Positions 12,312 to 25,800 of a stretch of 64,000 bases of DNA are shown here, piece by piece. The stretch comes from Phoronis australis (taxonomy: Eukaryota; Phoronida; Phoronidae). Positions within the stretch are counted from its first letter, which is position 1; each line of letters opens with the position of its first letter. Made by a program: the position numbers and the translations under genes. Below the pieces are notes generated by a model. That model had not been told where the DNA came from. It did no database searches and saw nothing but the letters and a program-made list of their open reading frames with translations. The DNA is taken from the NCBI GenBank assembly GCA_002633005.1, contig NMRA01000052.1, positions 672,722 through 736,721 on the forward strand. The letters are read 5' to 3'.

Positions 12312-15300
12312 TCAAACTCGCAAGGATCCTGTTTGGAACAACAGCAGAGTCAGAAATGAAACAAAGACAAATAGACTCATGACGTAGTAGGAACGAATGG
12401 GTATTCTAAAGATCTTGGCCTGAAATAAAAAATACAGCTTCACGATGTTAAATGTTAAAATCTTAGGCTTTAAGTCAAAGACATATCAAATGGAAGTTTT
12501 TGAAAACATTTATTATATATTATAATTTTATACAAATGAAGTTTTGCCTAGAAAGCACTATAAAGCATTATAAAATGAAGTCAAAAAGAAATAACAGATT
12601 GTTTTGTACACTGCAGCTAACAAACTTAACATAGTTGACATTCTAAATGACGTGCACAGTTGAATTTTTTTCATTTGATTTATTTACACCAGAGTAACAT
12701 GAACTAATGTAATAAATGTTCTGGTTTTCATGAGTTCATTCACACCAGCCAGTTTTTGACCGTAATCACCAAAAGGAGGTTGTCAATCAATTTTATATAT
12801 TCTCATTGTCTTTGGAAAAAATGGTTTTATTCGAATATTTCTGTTTTCACATGTTCAATACCACAACAGGCACTGGACACGTGTTCTATCAACATCAATG
12901 GGAGACTTTCAAATAGCAGCTTAGTGACTGGTCACATGGGACTGGATACCACAGTGACCTCTACAGGACGAGGAGGCATTTTATAACTTTAATTTGTTTA
13001 GAACACATTCTGTGTAATCACATACACGGTAAAAAGGTGTTTTCACAAAGTCAAACTGTTTGCCTATACTACCTGCTGCGAAGACAAAGTAACTTTTGGT
13101 TCTGCTAGGTGGCACTATGAGTCACCAGTCCCATGTGATCAACCCCATTGCTTCCTGAAAGTCTCCCATTAATGTGATACTTGTCAAGTGTTAGTTTTAG
13201 ATTTTTAATAAATGCTAGATACTGAATGTTTACCAAAAACAACATTCTGTAAGATTTAGATGAAAATATGTTCGCTTTGTGATTAACCCAGTTGACCAGT
13301 ATCCAGTTGAGAGACCAACTGCTCAATCATGCAGTTGTACTTTTACGTAAAATTGTCTTTCATGACTGCAGGACTCAAAACCACAATGGTCACGTTCATG
13401 AAAACTGAATATGGCTTAAAATTCAGTAAAAAAAAAATCACTTTTGTTACATGTTGGCATGATACACTGCAGCAGAGGCTCAAAGTTTACTTAGTTTATT
13501 CAAAGGCAGCTCTACAGTACTAACCAACCTATCATTGTCAACATGGTGAATGCACAGTAGAAAAAAATATTCAGAGGGGTCTCAGATTTTGAGAACCAGT
13601 CTCCTCAACTGAATAACTCATAGTTTTAGGACTTTGATCCCTTACCCGCATATTTAGCCCAGAAGTGAAGAGGAGGAAAGAGTCGAGATCCAGCTGAGAT
13701 GTCTCCTGGTAACCAAAGGGTCGGACACGGATTTCATGACCTAGTTTCTTCAGTGAATTGCACGCTTCAGACAATCGGGCAGCCTATATTGAATGGAAGG
13801 TATGAATGGTAGATATTAAACCATCAACTCTGCATGAAACCAACATTAACGAGGCTTTCATGCACAAAAAAATACCGAAAACATTCAGTCAGACTAATCA
13901 CTTCATTTAAATGGTTAGTTAATTTCTTTTGCCTGTGTTTTTGAAAAAAAAGTTTCGAATTGGATTACAAACCATTCGCAGTTCTTTAAATAGTCACTTT
14001 CCCTGATACCACAGTGCCCTCTATGATAAACTGCGATATTTAACCACAATGCCGTGCATCTCACTATGACATTTGCCCAACCGATGCACACTGCTGCTCT
14101 GTGTGCTAATCACTATAATTTTGAATTAGAGTGATAAAGCCTAGCTGCCCATGTCACTCTGATGCGAATATAGTTTTGCTGCTGCATGGTGAGTTCCCAT
14201 AACACCATCCCCCATTCAAATTTCGCTGCATTCTTTGGAGGTATTAAGATCAACCTGTTAACCGCTCTGTTGTGCATTGGTGTACAAAAGACAAGTCGCC
14301 CCATGGCATAGGTTAAGCATTCATATAGTTACTGGTTGAGAAACGTAAAGTAGTAACTAATACAAAATGGAAAAAATATTGAAAGGCTGAGCGCGGCCTA
14401 ATAAATCGGTCTTCACCTGTCTGACTTCAGGCTCCCTGTGTTAGTGGTTCTAGGTTAAGCATAGAGTGGAATATGGGATGTGGAAATTGTTACCCAAGGG
14501 CGGTGCACCACAGGGGGGCAGGGGGGCTTTAGCTCCCCACTTTTTTCAGTGCTGCGCCGCCCATGTTACCAAAATTAATCCAACAATCTAGTTATGGTCT
14601 GATACCTAAAACAGGATAAGGTTTTCAACGCCATGAGACCTAGTACAGGTGAAAATTCAAATCAAAAACCAAATAAATTTGTGAACTAAAGTGCAAGTTT
14701 CAATTACCCCCATTCTTTGCCAACACTAGAGAGCTAACTGGCTGGGCTGCCAACAGTCCCAAGCACATAGTTTTATGACATGATGAGGTGCCATTAAGGA
14801 TTACATAGGTGACTAAGTAGCCCAAGCAGTTGGACTGAATTCAAAAAACTATTGTGTTCACATTAGTAAACTTTAACCTTCAGATGATCCTCACCCTTTT
14901 TACCACTACTAGATTCCTCATGTGAACAACTAAAGTATCTGTTATTCTCATCTCACTATTGTCACCTGTGAACTTGGTAGCAAAACGTTCTGTGGTTTAG
15001 TACTTAGTATCCAGCATTCACAAATGAATATTCACTCACCAGAATGTTACAACAATCATAGTTCATTTCAAAATTTAACCAGCACAGAAAGTAAAATGCT
15101 GACACAACCCTGGAACAAAATTTAGCAATTACCTGAACAACAGGGGCTGCCAGAGCAATCAACCATCCAAAAATGTCTAAGGCTGTTTGTACGAACATCC
15201 AGATAGTATATTTGAGGGCATTTCCTTGCATGAATCCAATGAAACCTGAAAGCACAAAACTTACATCCTCATAATGGTGACTAGACAGTTAAAAGAAATG

Positions 15301-18300
15301 TCATAGACAGACTATTTGTAGGTGTTTCAAAATGAATGACCTGACCACATTTAAAACAGTAACCCATATGACCATAACAGACACAAATCAATATAAAAAA
15401 GGAAATGCATTTTTTTGTGATTTTTATACTTCAGGCATATGCATTTCATAAACAAGATCTTAACTAACCAGCCAATAGGGGGCATTGAAGTGCAAGCTAA
15501 TTCTCGTATGTAACTGCCGATGACTTCACATGCACGCACCCAGGGAGGGGGGGCTCGAATGAGCAAAGTGGGCAAAAAGGTCCGCCTCAGAGAAACAAAA
15601 ACAAGACGAAAGTCCACTAAAAAGGTAGGAAATGCCAAAATTCAGCAAATACACAATTCATAGCTCTGAATATCTGTAAAAGGTCCACATTCTCAAAAAT
15701 TCGAGCCCCTATTTTTTAGCCTGGGCTGGGAGCCCGCATGCTTCTGTGATGAGCAATGTTGCTATCGCAACAGGGAAACAAAGTTTTGTCCAGTACAAGC
15801 TGAAAGTATTCAGACAAAATGACCCACAATTCCCTATCATGACCCCTAAGCAGAGGCCAAATTCATCATTAGAATAGTCTCCCTTGACGAGTGAGAATAA
15901 AGGGGAATTAACAGGAAAGTAAGTAAGATGGTTACACTATTCTGTGATTAGAATTTTGCTGCTGCAATAGTTATTACCAGTAATTTTTGCTCTTAACAGA
16001 ATTTAAGTCATCGTGAAAGGAAAATGGTATTTTGTCGTCGTACTTTTATCTTGTGCCGTACATGTGTCATCCAGATTGTCAGTATTTGGCTCAAATATCT
16101 GTGCTTTATTATATTTAACATTAACAGCATTTAACTACTGCTTCATGTTGTGCGAATACAGTAATATTTGGCATCAAGGGTATAATAATCTGTGCTGTTG
16201 TTTACACAGACCCACGACAATCCTGATGCATTTGTGACGAGAAAACTTTGTTTACGGGATGGAAACAGTGAATTCTCTTCCCATAATTCAACACTCTAAC
16301 CTCACAAACCAATCATCATTTTGCTAGGATACACCAAATACAAGCATACTTGCTCTCACTAAAGTGACTGCATGGTCTGACGTGATCTTGCATTTTGTAA
16401 ACATTCTTGGGTCTACGAAATGCATCCTTGTCTAGCAGAAACAATCTTATTATCTGTACATCACTAAAAGTTTTCTAACAAAAAATTACCACTAATGAAA
16501 ACTGCTTACCTAAGATTACCATGGCGGCAAAATTAAATAGAACCAGGGACACTGCCGACGACGTGTTAGAGTTGATTGTCTTGAGATACTTTTCCGATTC
16601 ACTTATTTCCTGAAATAGAACGCAACATAAAATTATATAAAACAAATAAAATTACACGCTGATTGTGTAACTCAGCTTGATGTAAATTTGTAACACAAGG
16701 GGACTTTATACTAGCTTGGTTTTCTACTTTGCTGATAAATCACATGACAAACTCTGACAGATCTACGACTTTCAGTCAGTTGTTTTCAACACGATGGATG
16801 TTTTGACAAGAAAACATTTCAATGTGGGTTTAAAAACCATGATCCTCAACTCGGTAGAAACTCTCTGCTGCGACACAAGGAAATTAAGAGGAGTGCGTAG
16901 GAAACTGCTGTGAATGTCAGTCCTTGCATTAGGCACAATTGACAATCAAATGATGTGGGACAGACTGACTTCTCCTAGTCCTGGGAGTAATTTTTGTTTT
17001 TTAAATATGAATAAATAGGATCAAACTGGATTACTGTTTACAGAAGAGATTTCACGTATGTAAAGCAAAACTAAACTTACCGAAAGGACCAAATGCATGA
17101 ATTTGAGAAACCTCACCTTGGAACTTTTGCACTGAGTTAATCCAATAACATCCGAATCGTGCATATCCAATTCAAGTTTTACTCTGTATTCCATAGGCAG
17201 AGGAAGGTAATGTTTACCTTTATGAGAAAAACGTGCACTGAAATTGTCATGCACTGCAACAGGCACCCGGTTACTTTCCTCCCATTTTGTTTACCTTTAT
17301 AGCCTCATTGAGATCAACAGACTTTTCTCTGATCTTCTCTTGTAAACCTCTTATATAGAAGATGAGCAGAGAGCACTGGACACAGTAACTAAGGACAACA
17401 GCCAAGTAAACAATATCCATAGCAATAAAACCCAGCAGCATTAAAGCTATTAAAAAATAGCGTGCACCTGCGGACCTGGAATGATAAAATAGTGTTAACA
17501 CGAATGTATCCCGCACACTGATTGTCATTTGCAGAATTTATGTGTAATAGTTTATGACTGTGTAATGGTAGGGCTTAACCCACTGCACTGATACGTGTAT
17601 AGTGTCTAAGTGAGTGTTGCCGCTAACCCACGTCAACACTCTGCAACTAATGCTGATTAGATCCCAATGACTACGGTCTCCAACTGCACCAACAATACTC
17701 CAACACAAATCAGTCCCACCCTTACAGATTGCATGGACTCTTCTAACTAAATATATAAGTAGAACTAGTTTGTCTCTCAGCCATTTTGTAGATGAATAAT
17801 ACGAAATGTCAACACAAAATTTTTTATATACGCAGAGTTTGAAATTAGTCATGCCGCAATTCACTTCTACAACAAGTTCTTGTGAAAATTGTCTTAGACC
17901 GAGTTTAACTTTTCACAATACTAAATGAAATGTACTAAATGGGTGCCAGCATAGAAACCAATATGCTTAGAGTATTGCAAGTTTAAAACTCACGTCGGGT
18001 CCATCCATGTGAATGTAAAGGTCTTGATATCAGTCACAATATCTAAAAGCATGGTGAGAAAACAGAAGCCCAGCCAACCAATCCCAACAAAGAGTAGCCA
18101 CCTGCAAGGAATTGTGGAAATAAAAATATCCACAAAGCAGATTCCACTAAAAAATCCATTTATCTCAGAAAAGTAAAATTATACAAAAACAAGTTACTAC
18201 AAGCATTGGGTGATTTAATTTGTAACTTGAAGCCAGGTTCATAGCTTGAAGTTAAATACAGAAAATTTAGCTTAAATTCACAATCATATGGCGTCAGTTG

Positions 18301-21300
18301 AAAATGACACTAAATGCGAAGGAGTATTCTCATCAAATATGAACATGACCAACAGTTAAAAAATGAACAAGTAACAACAGTTTTAAGGCACAATGTTTTT
18401 GGCAAAACACTGAACTAAATGTAAAAAATATGGTATGAACATACCTTAAATTTTTTATTAATCTTGACTGGGACAGGTATCCACTGTGTGTTGCAGATGA
18501 CTTAAGAAAGACCTAGTAAAAATAATACACATCATTATTGTCTAAATTATTCATAACTGGGTGCTTTAGTGTTCCAAGTTCAAAGTGCTTGTTCCGTGTA
18601 ACGTATACCTGGCATGTGGTGTACTACTTAAAAGAGGGTTAACTGCCATTTCCTTAATTACAGAGTACAACAAAAAATTTTGATAAAACTTCAGCAGGTC
18701 AAAGATAACTTAACAAGCTTTATGAGGTGATCCCCCATTCAAATTTCACTACATTCTTTGAGGGTATTAAGATCACTCGAATCCGGATACGTAGTGTTCA
18801 ACTATTTGATGATGTACGTAAGTCAAGTCATTCAAGTCTCCAGTGGGGAAATGAAATGTAGAGCCTAATGCTCTATTCAAATAATTAAAGAGAAACTTTT
18901 CTTTTAAAGCATCAATTAGTGAGCATGATTCTACTACTGAACAATGGATTTACAAAACTGATAAATAGTTCTTTCCAAGAAAAACACGAGTCATGAAGCC
19001 AACAAACCGTTTCCATGAGAACTACTAGTTGTTCGTTGTTCGAGATTCGAAGCAGGATGAATGAGTAGATGTAAGCAGCAGAGTGCAGCAGATCTGGGAT
19101 GATGTACTGGCTGATCACGTTGTGTTGGCATTCCTCAAAATATGGTGTGTCAGTCGTCAAAGTCATGGTGGCATTCATAGGGTTGATGGGAACAATGGGA
19201 ACCACCTAGAAAGCAAGTATAAGACTAAAAAGAAGAATTACAGAAGCCGTTAACAGAGATTAAACACCACAACTGTGATTACTCTGGACTTTCTGCAACC
19301 ACACAATTAGCACCCATGTCTCACAACCAACCCCTGCAGATGAGCTTTTGAACAAGGCAATGGACGCTAAGAGATGTCCTTATGTTCCATTGCTCACCAG
19401 ACAGATATTGTACCTAAGAAGAAGGTTCTTTGTTGCAGAAGGTGCTAAAGAAAATTGTGACTATTAAGGAAAAAAACCAAAAGTTCCATCAAGACAAAAA
19501 TGAAAATACAATTTAGACAAGAGACTGATCGAGACAGATGGCATTTTGAATATTTATATCAAAAGAAATTTGGTGACATTATTAATCCCATTGTTTTGCG
19601 TGTCGTTAAAAGTCATGGTCACCTGACCCAATCAGCCACAGATTCGTAAAAATGTAATCATTTAATTCTACGATTTCTATGTATACTTTCAGAAAATACA
19701 CTTTTATTGAGTTCAATATTAAGTTTGAACACTATGGACCCATCATCTCATTGTGTCAATAAAATGCCAAATCAATGAGCCGAGCTGGCTTACCAATGGC
19801 AACATAGCTCTGTCACGTCTGAAGCAAGCAGCATATTGAAGAATATAAGCCATTATGATAAGAAGGACAACGAAGAGCAGATAAGCAATGTTGATTATCT
19901 TCTTCCACCATGACGGGCCAGTGTCTTCAGGAAGTAGGGGTCGCCAACCAAGCTGCAATCAGAAACCACTTTAGAGAACAATGCAAGGCATTGAAAAGAG
20001 ACCGCAATTGCACCACAAACGGTTCAGTTCTACTGGTAATCAGTATCATACAAATGGCCACAAGGTAGCGCAGAGTATGTCGAACCCATCCATTCTGGTG
20101 AGTATGTCCAAAGCAATAACGGCCGAGCAGACCTTTCTCAAGCATAGAAAACATTTCTACTCAAAGTAAGGAACAAAATACCAGACCAAATTTTACAACA
20201 GCTAGTAAAAGGCCTAAATCAAAAGTTTTTTTGGCAGTTAAAAGATGCATAAGAACAATCTAAACCTTCTGAACGATATTATGACCAACAATTTTTATTG
20301 GAGCTCACCATTCGGAGAAGTCTTAAGTAAGGTAGAAACACTTTTTGTTTGCAGACATGCAGAGAGACTGTCACAGGATTATCAATAGGGGGCAATTTGT
20401 CTGGCTCAGGTATCTGAAAAGATTCGTAGAATTAAGCATGAGATTAAACCAAGGAACTGTACTGTATCATTAGCCAGGGTATTCTGGATCACATTATGAT
20501 ATAGTTTCACATAAGTAATATAAGTCGTGATGTCAATGTAAATACAAACTTAGTTAATATTCAATATGAGCGATTATTTTGGGCTTGGTGGGGGTAACAA
20601 GTCCGCATAGTGGCCTAGGATACTGGAGTGTAGTAAATCATGAGATGGTATCGTTCACACAATAAGCCTTAAATTGGCATGCAAGGTCAGTGAAAGCTGT
20701 TCTTTGTGACACGGGTTTTAGTCATACAGCTGGCCAAATTAGACTGCGTAACTTTTCAGTTTAACAAAGACTTATGGTCCAGGCTTAGGAGATAATTGGT
20801 TTATTACCCCCCCTACATTCTGAATAGCTGAGCCCTAGAATGAATTGTGAAGGTGAGTGAGCCTTTTCCCTTCCCTTTTCTTGTACCCTCATAATAAATT
20901 TATGACCAAATCCTATATATGAGTGTTGTTCAACTTTGTTTCGTATTATATATTGTCATTTATATTGCAAGAATATGCAATTGAGGATACCCATAACCTG
21001 CCATATTCACCAATATGATTTCTGTGTAAATAAATTAAAAAAGCAAAATTAACCAGGGTTCATTTTCGTATGTTCTCCATGCCATTGGCGCATTAAAATT
21101 TCTGGTGGAATATTGTTATGACTGAACATTGTAACTGTACTTGTGAATTGACACAGATTCTGGGAAAAATCAGCATTTTTCTACATGGAGTATGCATTAC
21201 CACGACAGATGATTCTCTTCAAAAAGTCTTAAAATTCAAAATCTTTCAACATGAAGATTCACAGGTACCAACTGTTAGACCAACTGACACTTTGCAACAT

Positions 21301-22482
21301 TACATCAGTTTACGGCATACATATCACAAAGTATCCATTACCTGAATACCAAGAAATGTGCCATGTTCTACAGTATTAAATGGCAAGCCATTTGGTCTTC
21401 TGAACTGATGCAGACGTCTAGATGATCGTATCTCATCAATTTCTTCCTTGAACTCTTCGTCAGCTGATGAATGGCTTTCGTTGGTCGAATAGCGATGATG
21501 TTGGAAACTATAAGGGCTGAGAAGCTGAAAAATAAATGATATCCGATGCTGCTATAAACCTGCCTATCATCAAAGAATCAAACTTCTGGTAAATATCACC
21601 ATGTCATGAACACGTCCTTTAAAAAGAATCCTTCAGTAAAACTGGTCTTATCCACATTCTTTCAGGCAAAGCTTCTACTATGAGTCAGTGGTGCATAATT
21701 AGCTAATAAGCCATGCTGGAAACTACTTTCCAATGAATAGCTCAAGGCTTAGGTTTTTGTTGACAATCGGTTTTCATGTCTCAAAAATTATAGGAAAAAC
21801 AAAGTCTGGATCCTTTCAAGCCTTAATTCTTGATCTGATAAGATACAATATTATAATTACCCTCACTATATGTGACCTATAGTGAAACGAATAGGGCAAC
21901 TGTAATGATGACTAGCCCCGTATTGAGACTGCAATGTGGATTAAGAACAGGGTCTAGCTAGTAGCTATGTAGGAAATTCAAAAGATTTCTCCAAATTGAT
22001 TTCTATCTCGTTTAAATAGGACGTTTAAACCTAGCATGGAACTCGTATTTCGAGTCTTTACTATCTTGATTTTTTCCTATAGTTTGTAGCTTGAACGTAG
22101 TGCTGATCATCAATTGAAAACTTGGAACAAGCCGTTGTCCACCTAAACCATGCACCCAGAACAGAAGAGTAGACATGTATCTTTAATTCACTCAAATAGA
22201 ACAGAAATTGTAAAAAATGTTTTCGAGTTAGATTACAAGCGAGTACAAAGATTAGACCTCAAGCCCAGAACACCAAAAAGCCTCATTTTCAGACTCCAAC
22301 AGACACAACCTGGACTTTCGTGTTTTATAGTCTGAGGACACGATGTCACAATGGCACCAGACAGTCTATGAATGGCACGCAGTACTACCCAGTATTAGTA
22401 AGTTGTGTTCCTTGCCAAGCTGACATGCCAAGTTTGGCCAACTTACACGGTCATTTTCAGAAGGTTCCGAGGATGTGGCCAT
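12312..22482 (-). CDS. Gustatory-receptor-like (GRL) seven-helix membrane protein, complete
   Basis: Twelve exons join in one frame to 498 aa: 22447-22482 (ATG), 21342-21524, 20309-20413, 19794-19952, 19008-19205, 18445-18512, 17994-18101, 17295-17475, 16510-16609, 15133-15245, 13646-13783 and 12312-12419 (TGA). The first ~120 residues are hydrophilic (SSADEEFKEEIDEIRSSRR). Hydrophobic helices lie near 127-149, 192-214, 251-273, 291-326, 365-385, 392-417 and 473-492. A charged helical stretch (REKSVDLNEAIKEISESEK, about 335-353) separates helices 4 and 5. FGYQETSQLDLDSFLLF precedes helix 7, which ends LTLLLFQ. A long N-terminus, seven helices and the conserved block before and in helix 7 are the layout of the insect gustatory receptor superfamily and its GRL relatives in other animals. 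The family name is inference from topology and motifs. The likely role is a membrane ligand-gated cation channel subunit; ligand and tissue are unknown. It is a paralogue of 5179-9162 and head-to-head with MMGT1. Confidence 0.82.
12871..13190. repeat. Inverted repeat of about 90 bp arms in the last GRL intron
   Basis: The left arm (12871-12962) and right arm (13105-13190) are inverted and about 80% alike; shared blocks include aatgggagactttc and tcacatgggactgg. The spacer is about 140 bp. It lies in the intron between GRL exons 11 and 12 and looks like a decayed foldback element. Confidence 0.7.
15527..15742. repeat. MITE-like dispersed repeat, copy 1 (second copy at 38315-38579)
   Basis: It starts catgcacgcacccaggg and ends near ctgggagcccgcatgc, an imperfect terminal inverted repeat. 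The inside shares 'gtc.gcctcagagaaacaaaaac', 'aagtccactaaa' and 'attcgag..cctatttttt' with 38315-38579 in the same orientation. It lies in a GRL intron and has no coding capacity. Confidence 0.75.
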
Positions 22483-22812
22483 AATTCTACACTTCCAGTT
22501 CGGTATTTCAAAACATACTAAATCTCCCAAAAACTAATTTTTAACATGGTTGGGTGGCGTTGTGTACAGCCTCAGCCAGAAAAACCTTTCAAGAGGAGCC
22601 AGTTTCCTTGTTTACTGACTTATCTCGTGACAGTCATGTGACAAGATGTCGTAAAAACTCCAAAATCACAAATTCAAGACTTTTGTCTTGGTATTAGAGA
22701 CGCTAAATGGATTAAATATGGTTTTTGAAAGTATGAATTTGAGCAATTGCATTTTCATTACATTCTTTGCGACTTCACTTTGCGACTTACAAATGTCCGA
22801 AAAGTAGCTAAT
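22483..22812. promoter_or_regulatory. Short intergenic region between divergent GRL and MMGT1 start codons (candidate bidirectional promoter)
   Basis: The GRL start codon reads leftward from 22482 and the MMGT1 start codon begins at 22813, leaving 330 bp that must hold both 5' UTRs and both core promoters unless there are unseen 5' exons. No TATA box in a convincing position was seen on either strand. The bidirectional role is inferred from spacing only. Confidence 0.5.
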
Positions 22813-25800
22813 ATGGCAGACTCGGTAGACAAGATGTGTGTAGGATTTGGTCTAATTATTCTGTTACACGCAGCTTATTCAGCCGCTCAACGTACGTATA
22901 AATCCATGATTTACCACGATTACAACTACTCGAAACTTCTAGGATGTAATAGTTTATAGTTTTGAGTGCCAGGCCAAGTTAATACCAAGTCTGAAAAATA
23001 CTTTAGTTTACGACTGCTCTACGCCGCCGTACTAGGGCTACAGACACTAGCTAGAGACAGCCTACACAGACAGTACCTCTGCCAGAAGCTCTGGCAACGC
23101 TATTTACCTCGCTAGAAAAGCAAGACTGCGAGCGATATTGTCGTGTATTTTCAATGAGAGCATGTGGTTTTCATGATTTTGGCAAGATTTTTCTGGGCTC
23201 GAGGAAGCTACTGAACCCCTGTTGTTACGGCGGTGCTTCTTACCCCGGAAACTTTAACTTCGGTGAATTATACCTCACATTGATTAAACCATTAAAGTCA
23301 CGTAACTTTAAGTACCTTTTGCACATAGAGGGACACCTTAGGAAGCTACCAATGTCTTTAATTCAAATAGTCTCATAATCAAACCTTTTTCGAGCAGTTC
23401 TTTGTTCAGTTACCCAAGTCGCCAACACTTCACACACCAGGAGACACGTCAAGTCTTCCGGTGTATGAAGTGCCTATGGGAGCATCACATCTCTGCTGCT
23501 AAGTGCTAAGTAGAGGTGGTGCAGGGTCTAAACTGTACCCGGCTGTGCTTGAACTAGGCAGTGACCACCGTCGCTAGTTAAACTACAGATGGTGGAGCTC
23601 CTATAGGCGCTTCATATGCCGGAAACTTTTCAGCGAATTATGTCTCATACTGACTAAAACATCAAAGTCACGTTGTTTTAAATACGGTTTGCACGTAGAG
23701 GGACATCTTAGGAGGCTGTCGATGTATTTAATTCCTTCCAACGTGACGTAATACTCCCGTTATCAAACTTTTTCTTCTAGCAGTTCCTCAACAAGTTCCC
23801 AAAATCGGTAACTCGTCCTTTTTACACCGCGCATGCCAGGGGATATGACGTTATATCACCTGCTGTGCAGTGTTAAAAATGGCGAGTTACCAATTTTGGG
23901 AACTGAACGAGAGACTGCTCGAAAAAAAATTTGATAACAGAGTATTTCGTCGAGTTGGAAGGAATTAAATACGTCAAGGGCCTCCTAAGGTGTCCCTCTA
24001 TGCGCAAAAGGTACTTATAACAATGTGACTTTGATTTTTTAATCAGTGTGAGGCATAATTTGCCGAAAAGCTTCCAGCGTATGAAGCGCCTATTAATAGG
24101 AGCTCCACCGTCTGTAGTTAAACTAGGCGGTGATCACTGTCTATGCTTGAACTTGTAATTGACCTATCGCAAGCTCCACCCCTTGCAAAATATCGACAAA
24201 CAAACACTAAGTTTAACCCGGCAACGTGTTGTTTGTCGGGTGAAATGTCGGCTTGGAAACGAAGGTGTGTCAAGAATGCTGCATTCTGATTGATTGGTTA
24301 AACCGTTACTCAAAATCCTGGCGATAGGTCAGTTTCTGCTTGCTCTCAAGATCATGCATTCGTGAAGTTGGAATATCCGAGGAAACTTGGCAAGTTAACT
24401 CAAATAATCATGATCACGGTGGTAAAAATTTGCTCTACGCTAAAGCTTATCACATGTTAATAAAGTAATTAATGTAAATTTTGACCAACATTTGTTGTCT
24501 TTTTTCAAGTATAGTAGTGTTAGTGATCATATTCTCTTGAATTCACCAGTTCTGGTAAAGGAGTAAGTGGGTAATCGTGTGGCCAATAATTACAAAAATT
24601 ATTCACTCTCAACAAAAATTTTACCTGATTGCTTTGGTGAATGTTCAATTCCAAGTTCACGCCAACCCGATCTTGAGAGTCACGATTTCGTCGATGAAAT
24701 TTGCTGAGCCATTCTTGTTGTGATTGCACTTCGCATGTAAAGTTTTAATCACATAGAGGTCAACCTCCATAACCTTAGAAGTGAGCCAATTGTTGACACA
24801 CTGATGGTTATCTGAATTCGCTATTGCTTACCTACCAGGGTTGCTTTTCTTGTACCCAAGTCCTAAGTAAAATGGCATTTGTCCAGTATTTTGTTGATGA
24901 TTTACTGAAAACACTTACTGTAAAGAAATCTTAATTACCAGGGTATTTATTCGTGTTGGAATGAGTAAATACACCATTGGCCTTCAAAGGTGTCATTCTA
25001 TGCTTAAAAGGTACTTCTAATGCTAGCAATGTGACTCTGAAGGTTTACCCAGTGTTAGGTGTTAGGCATTTATTATAAGTTAATAACAGCTTTTGGGTTA
25101 TTGAGGGCTTATAGGATAGTCAGAATATAGTACTGCCTAATTGAGCCAGTGGCTGAACAAAGCTGCATAAAACACAGGTTTGGGCCTTTTGTGGCTTAGA
25201 AGCAAAATCCCATGGTAATTTAGAAGATTAAAAAATTTATTGTGTAGTGGAATTGGCTGGGTGATAATTTAGATCAAGGTGGATTTAAGTTAAACTTGTT
25301 GATTTTTTAAATTGTGACGAGAAGTAAAATCTCTAAACTTGTTGTTGATGAAGAAATTCAGAAATAGTTCAGCATCGCCGAATTTAGTTTAAAAGGTTTA
25401 TAGCTCCAGCTACTTTGCTGAGATGTTGGCTGATCTTTTCACTGTCATCCATCTTTAATCAGTATTGCGATTTAATATTTCTTTTTACCAGTTTCGCCCA
25501 TTTATTCACGAAATCAAGAGTGTAGTCTTTTAAATTTTATTTTTAAACAGTTCTTAGATGAATTTGTATCCAACTTTATAAAATAATTGAAACTTTGAGT
25601 GTTAGGAACAGCCACCTGTCTAAAAATCGTCATCACCTAGTATGTGTTATGGAAGTTTGATTGTAAAACTTTCAGGATGAATTTATGGATTGACCAAACT
25701 TTTTGTCATTTTTCAAAGCTAATGATCTTGTATCTTTTACAGACCGGTCATATTTGAGATTAACAGAGCAAGAATTTCACCATTTGCCATTAGATGTAAG

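Noticed and set aside
12495-12547. A - strand frame beginning AKLHLYK after a ctttctag acceptor, first considered as the GRL terminal exon
   Set aside because: It lacks helix 7. The exon at 12312-12419 has AKIFRIPIR plus a full helix 7 and the right phase, so it is the real one.
16013-16237. + strand ORF with a signal-peptide-like start (KGKWYFVVVLLSCAVHVSS)
   Set aside because: It needs a GTG start, lies antisense inside a GRL intron and shows no conserved motif or splice context.
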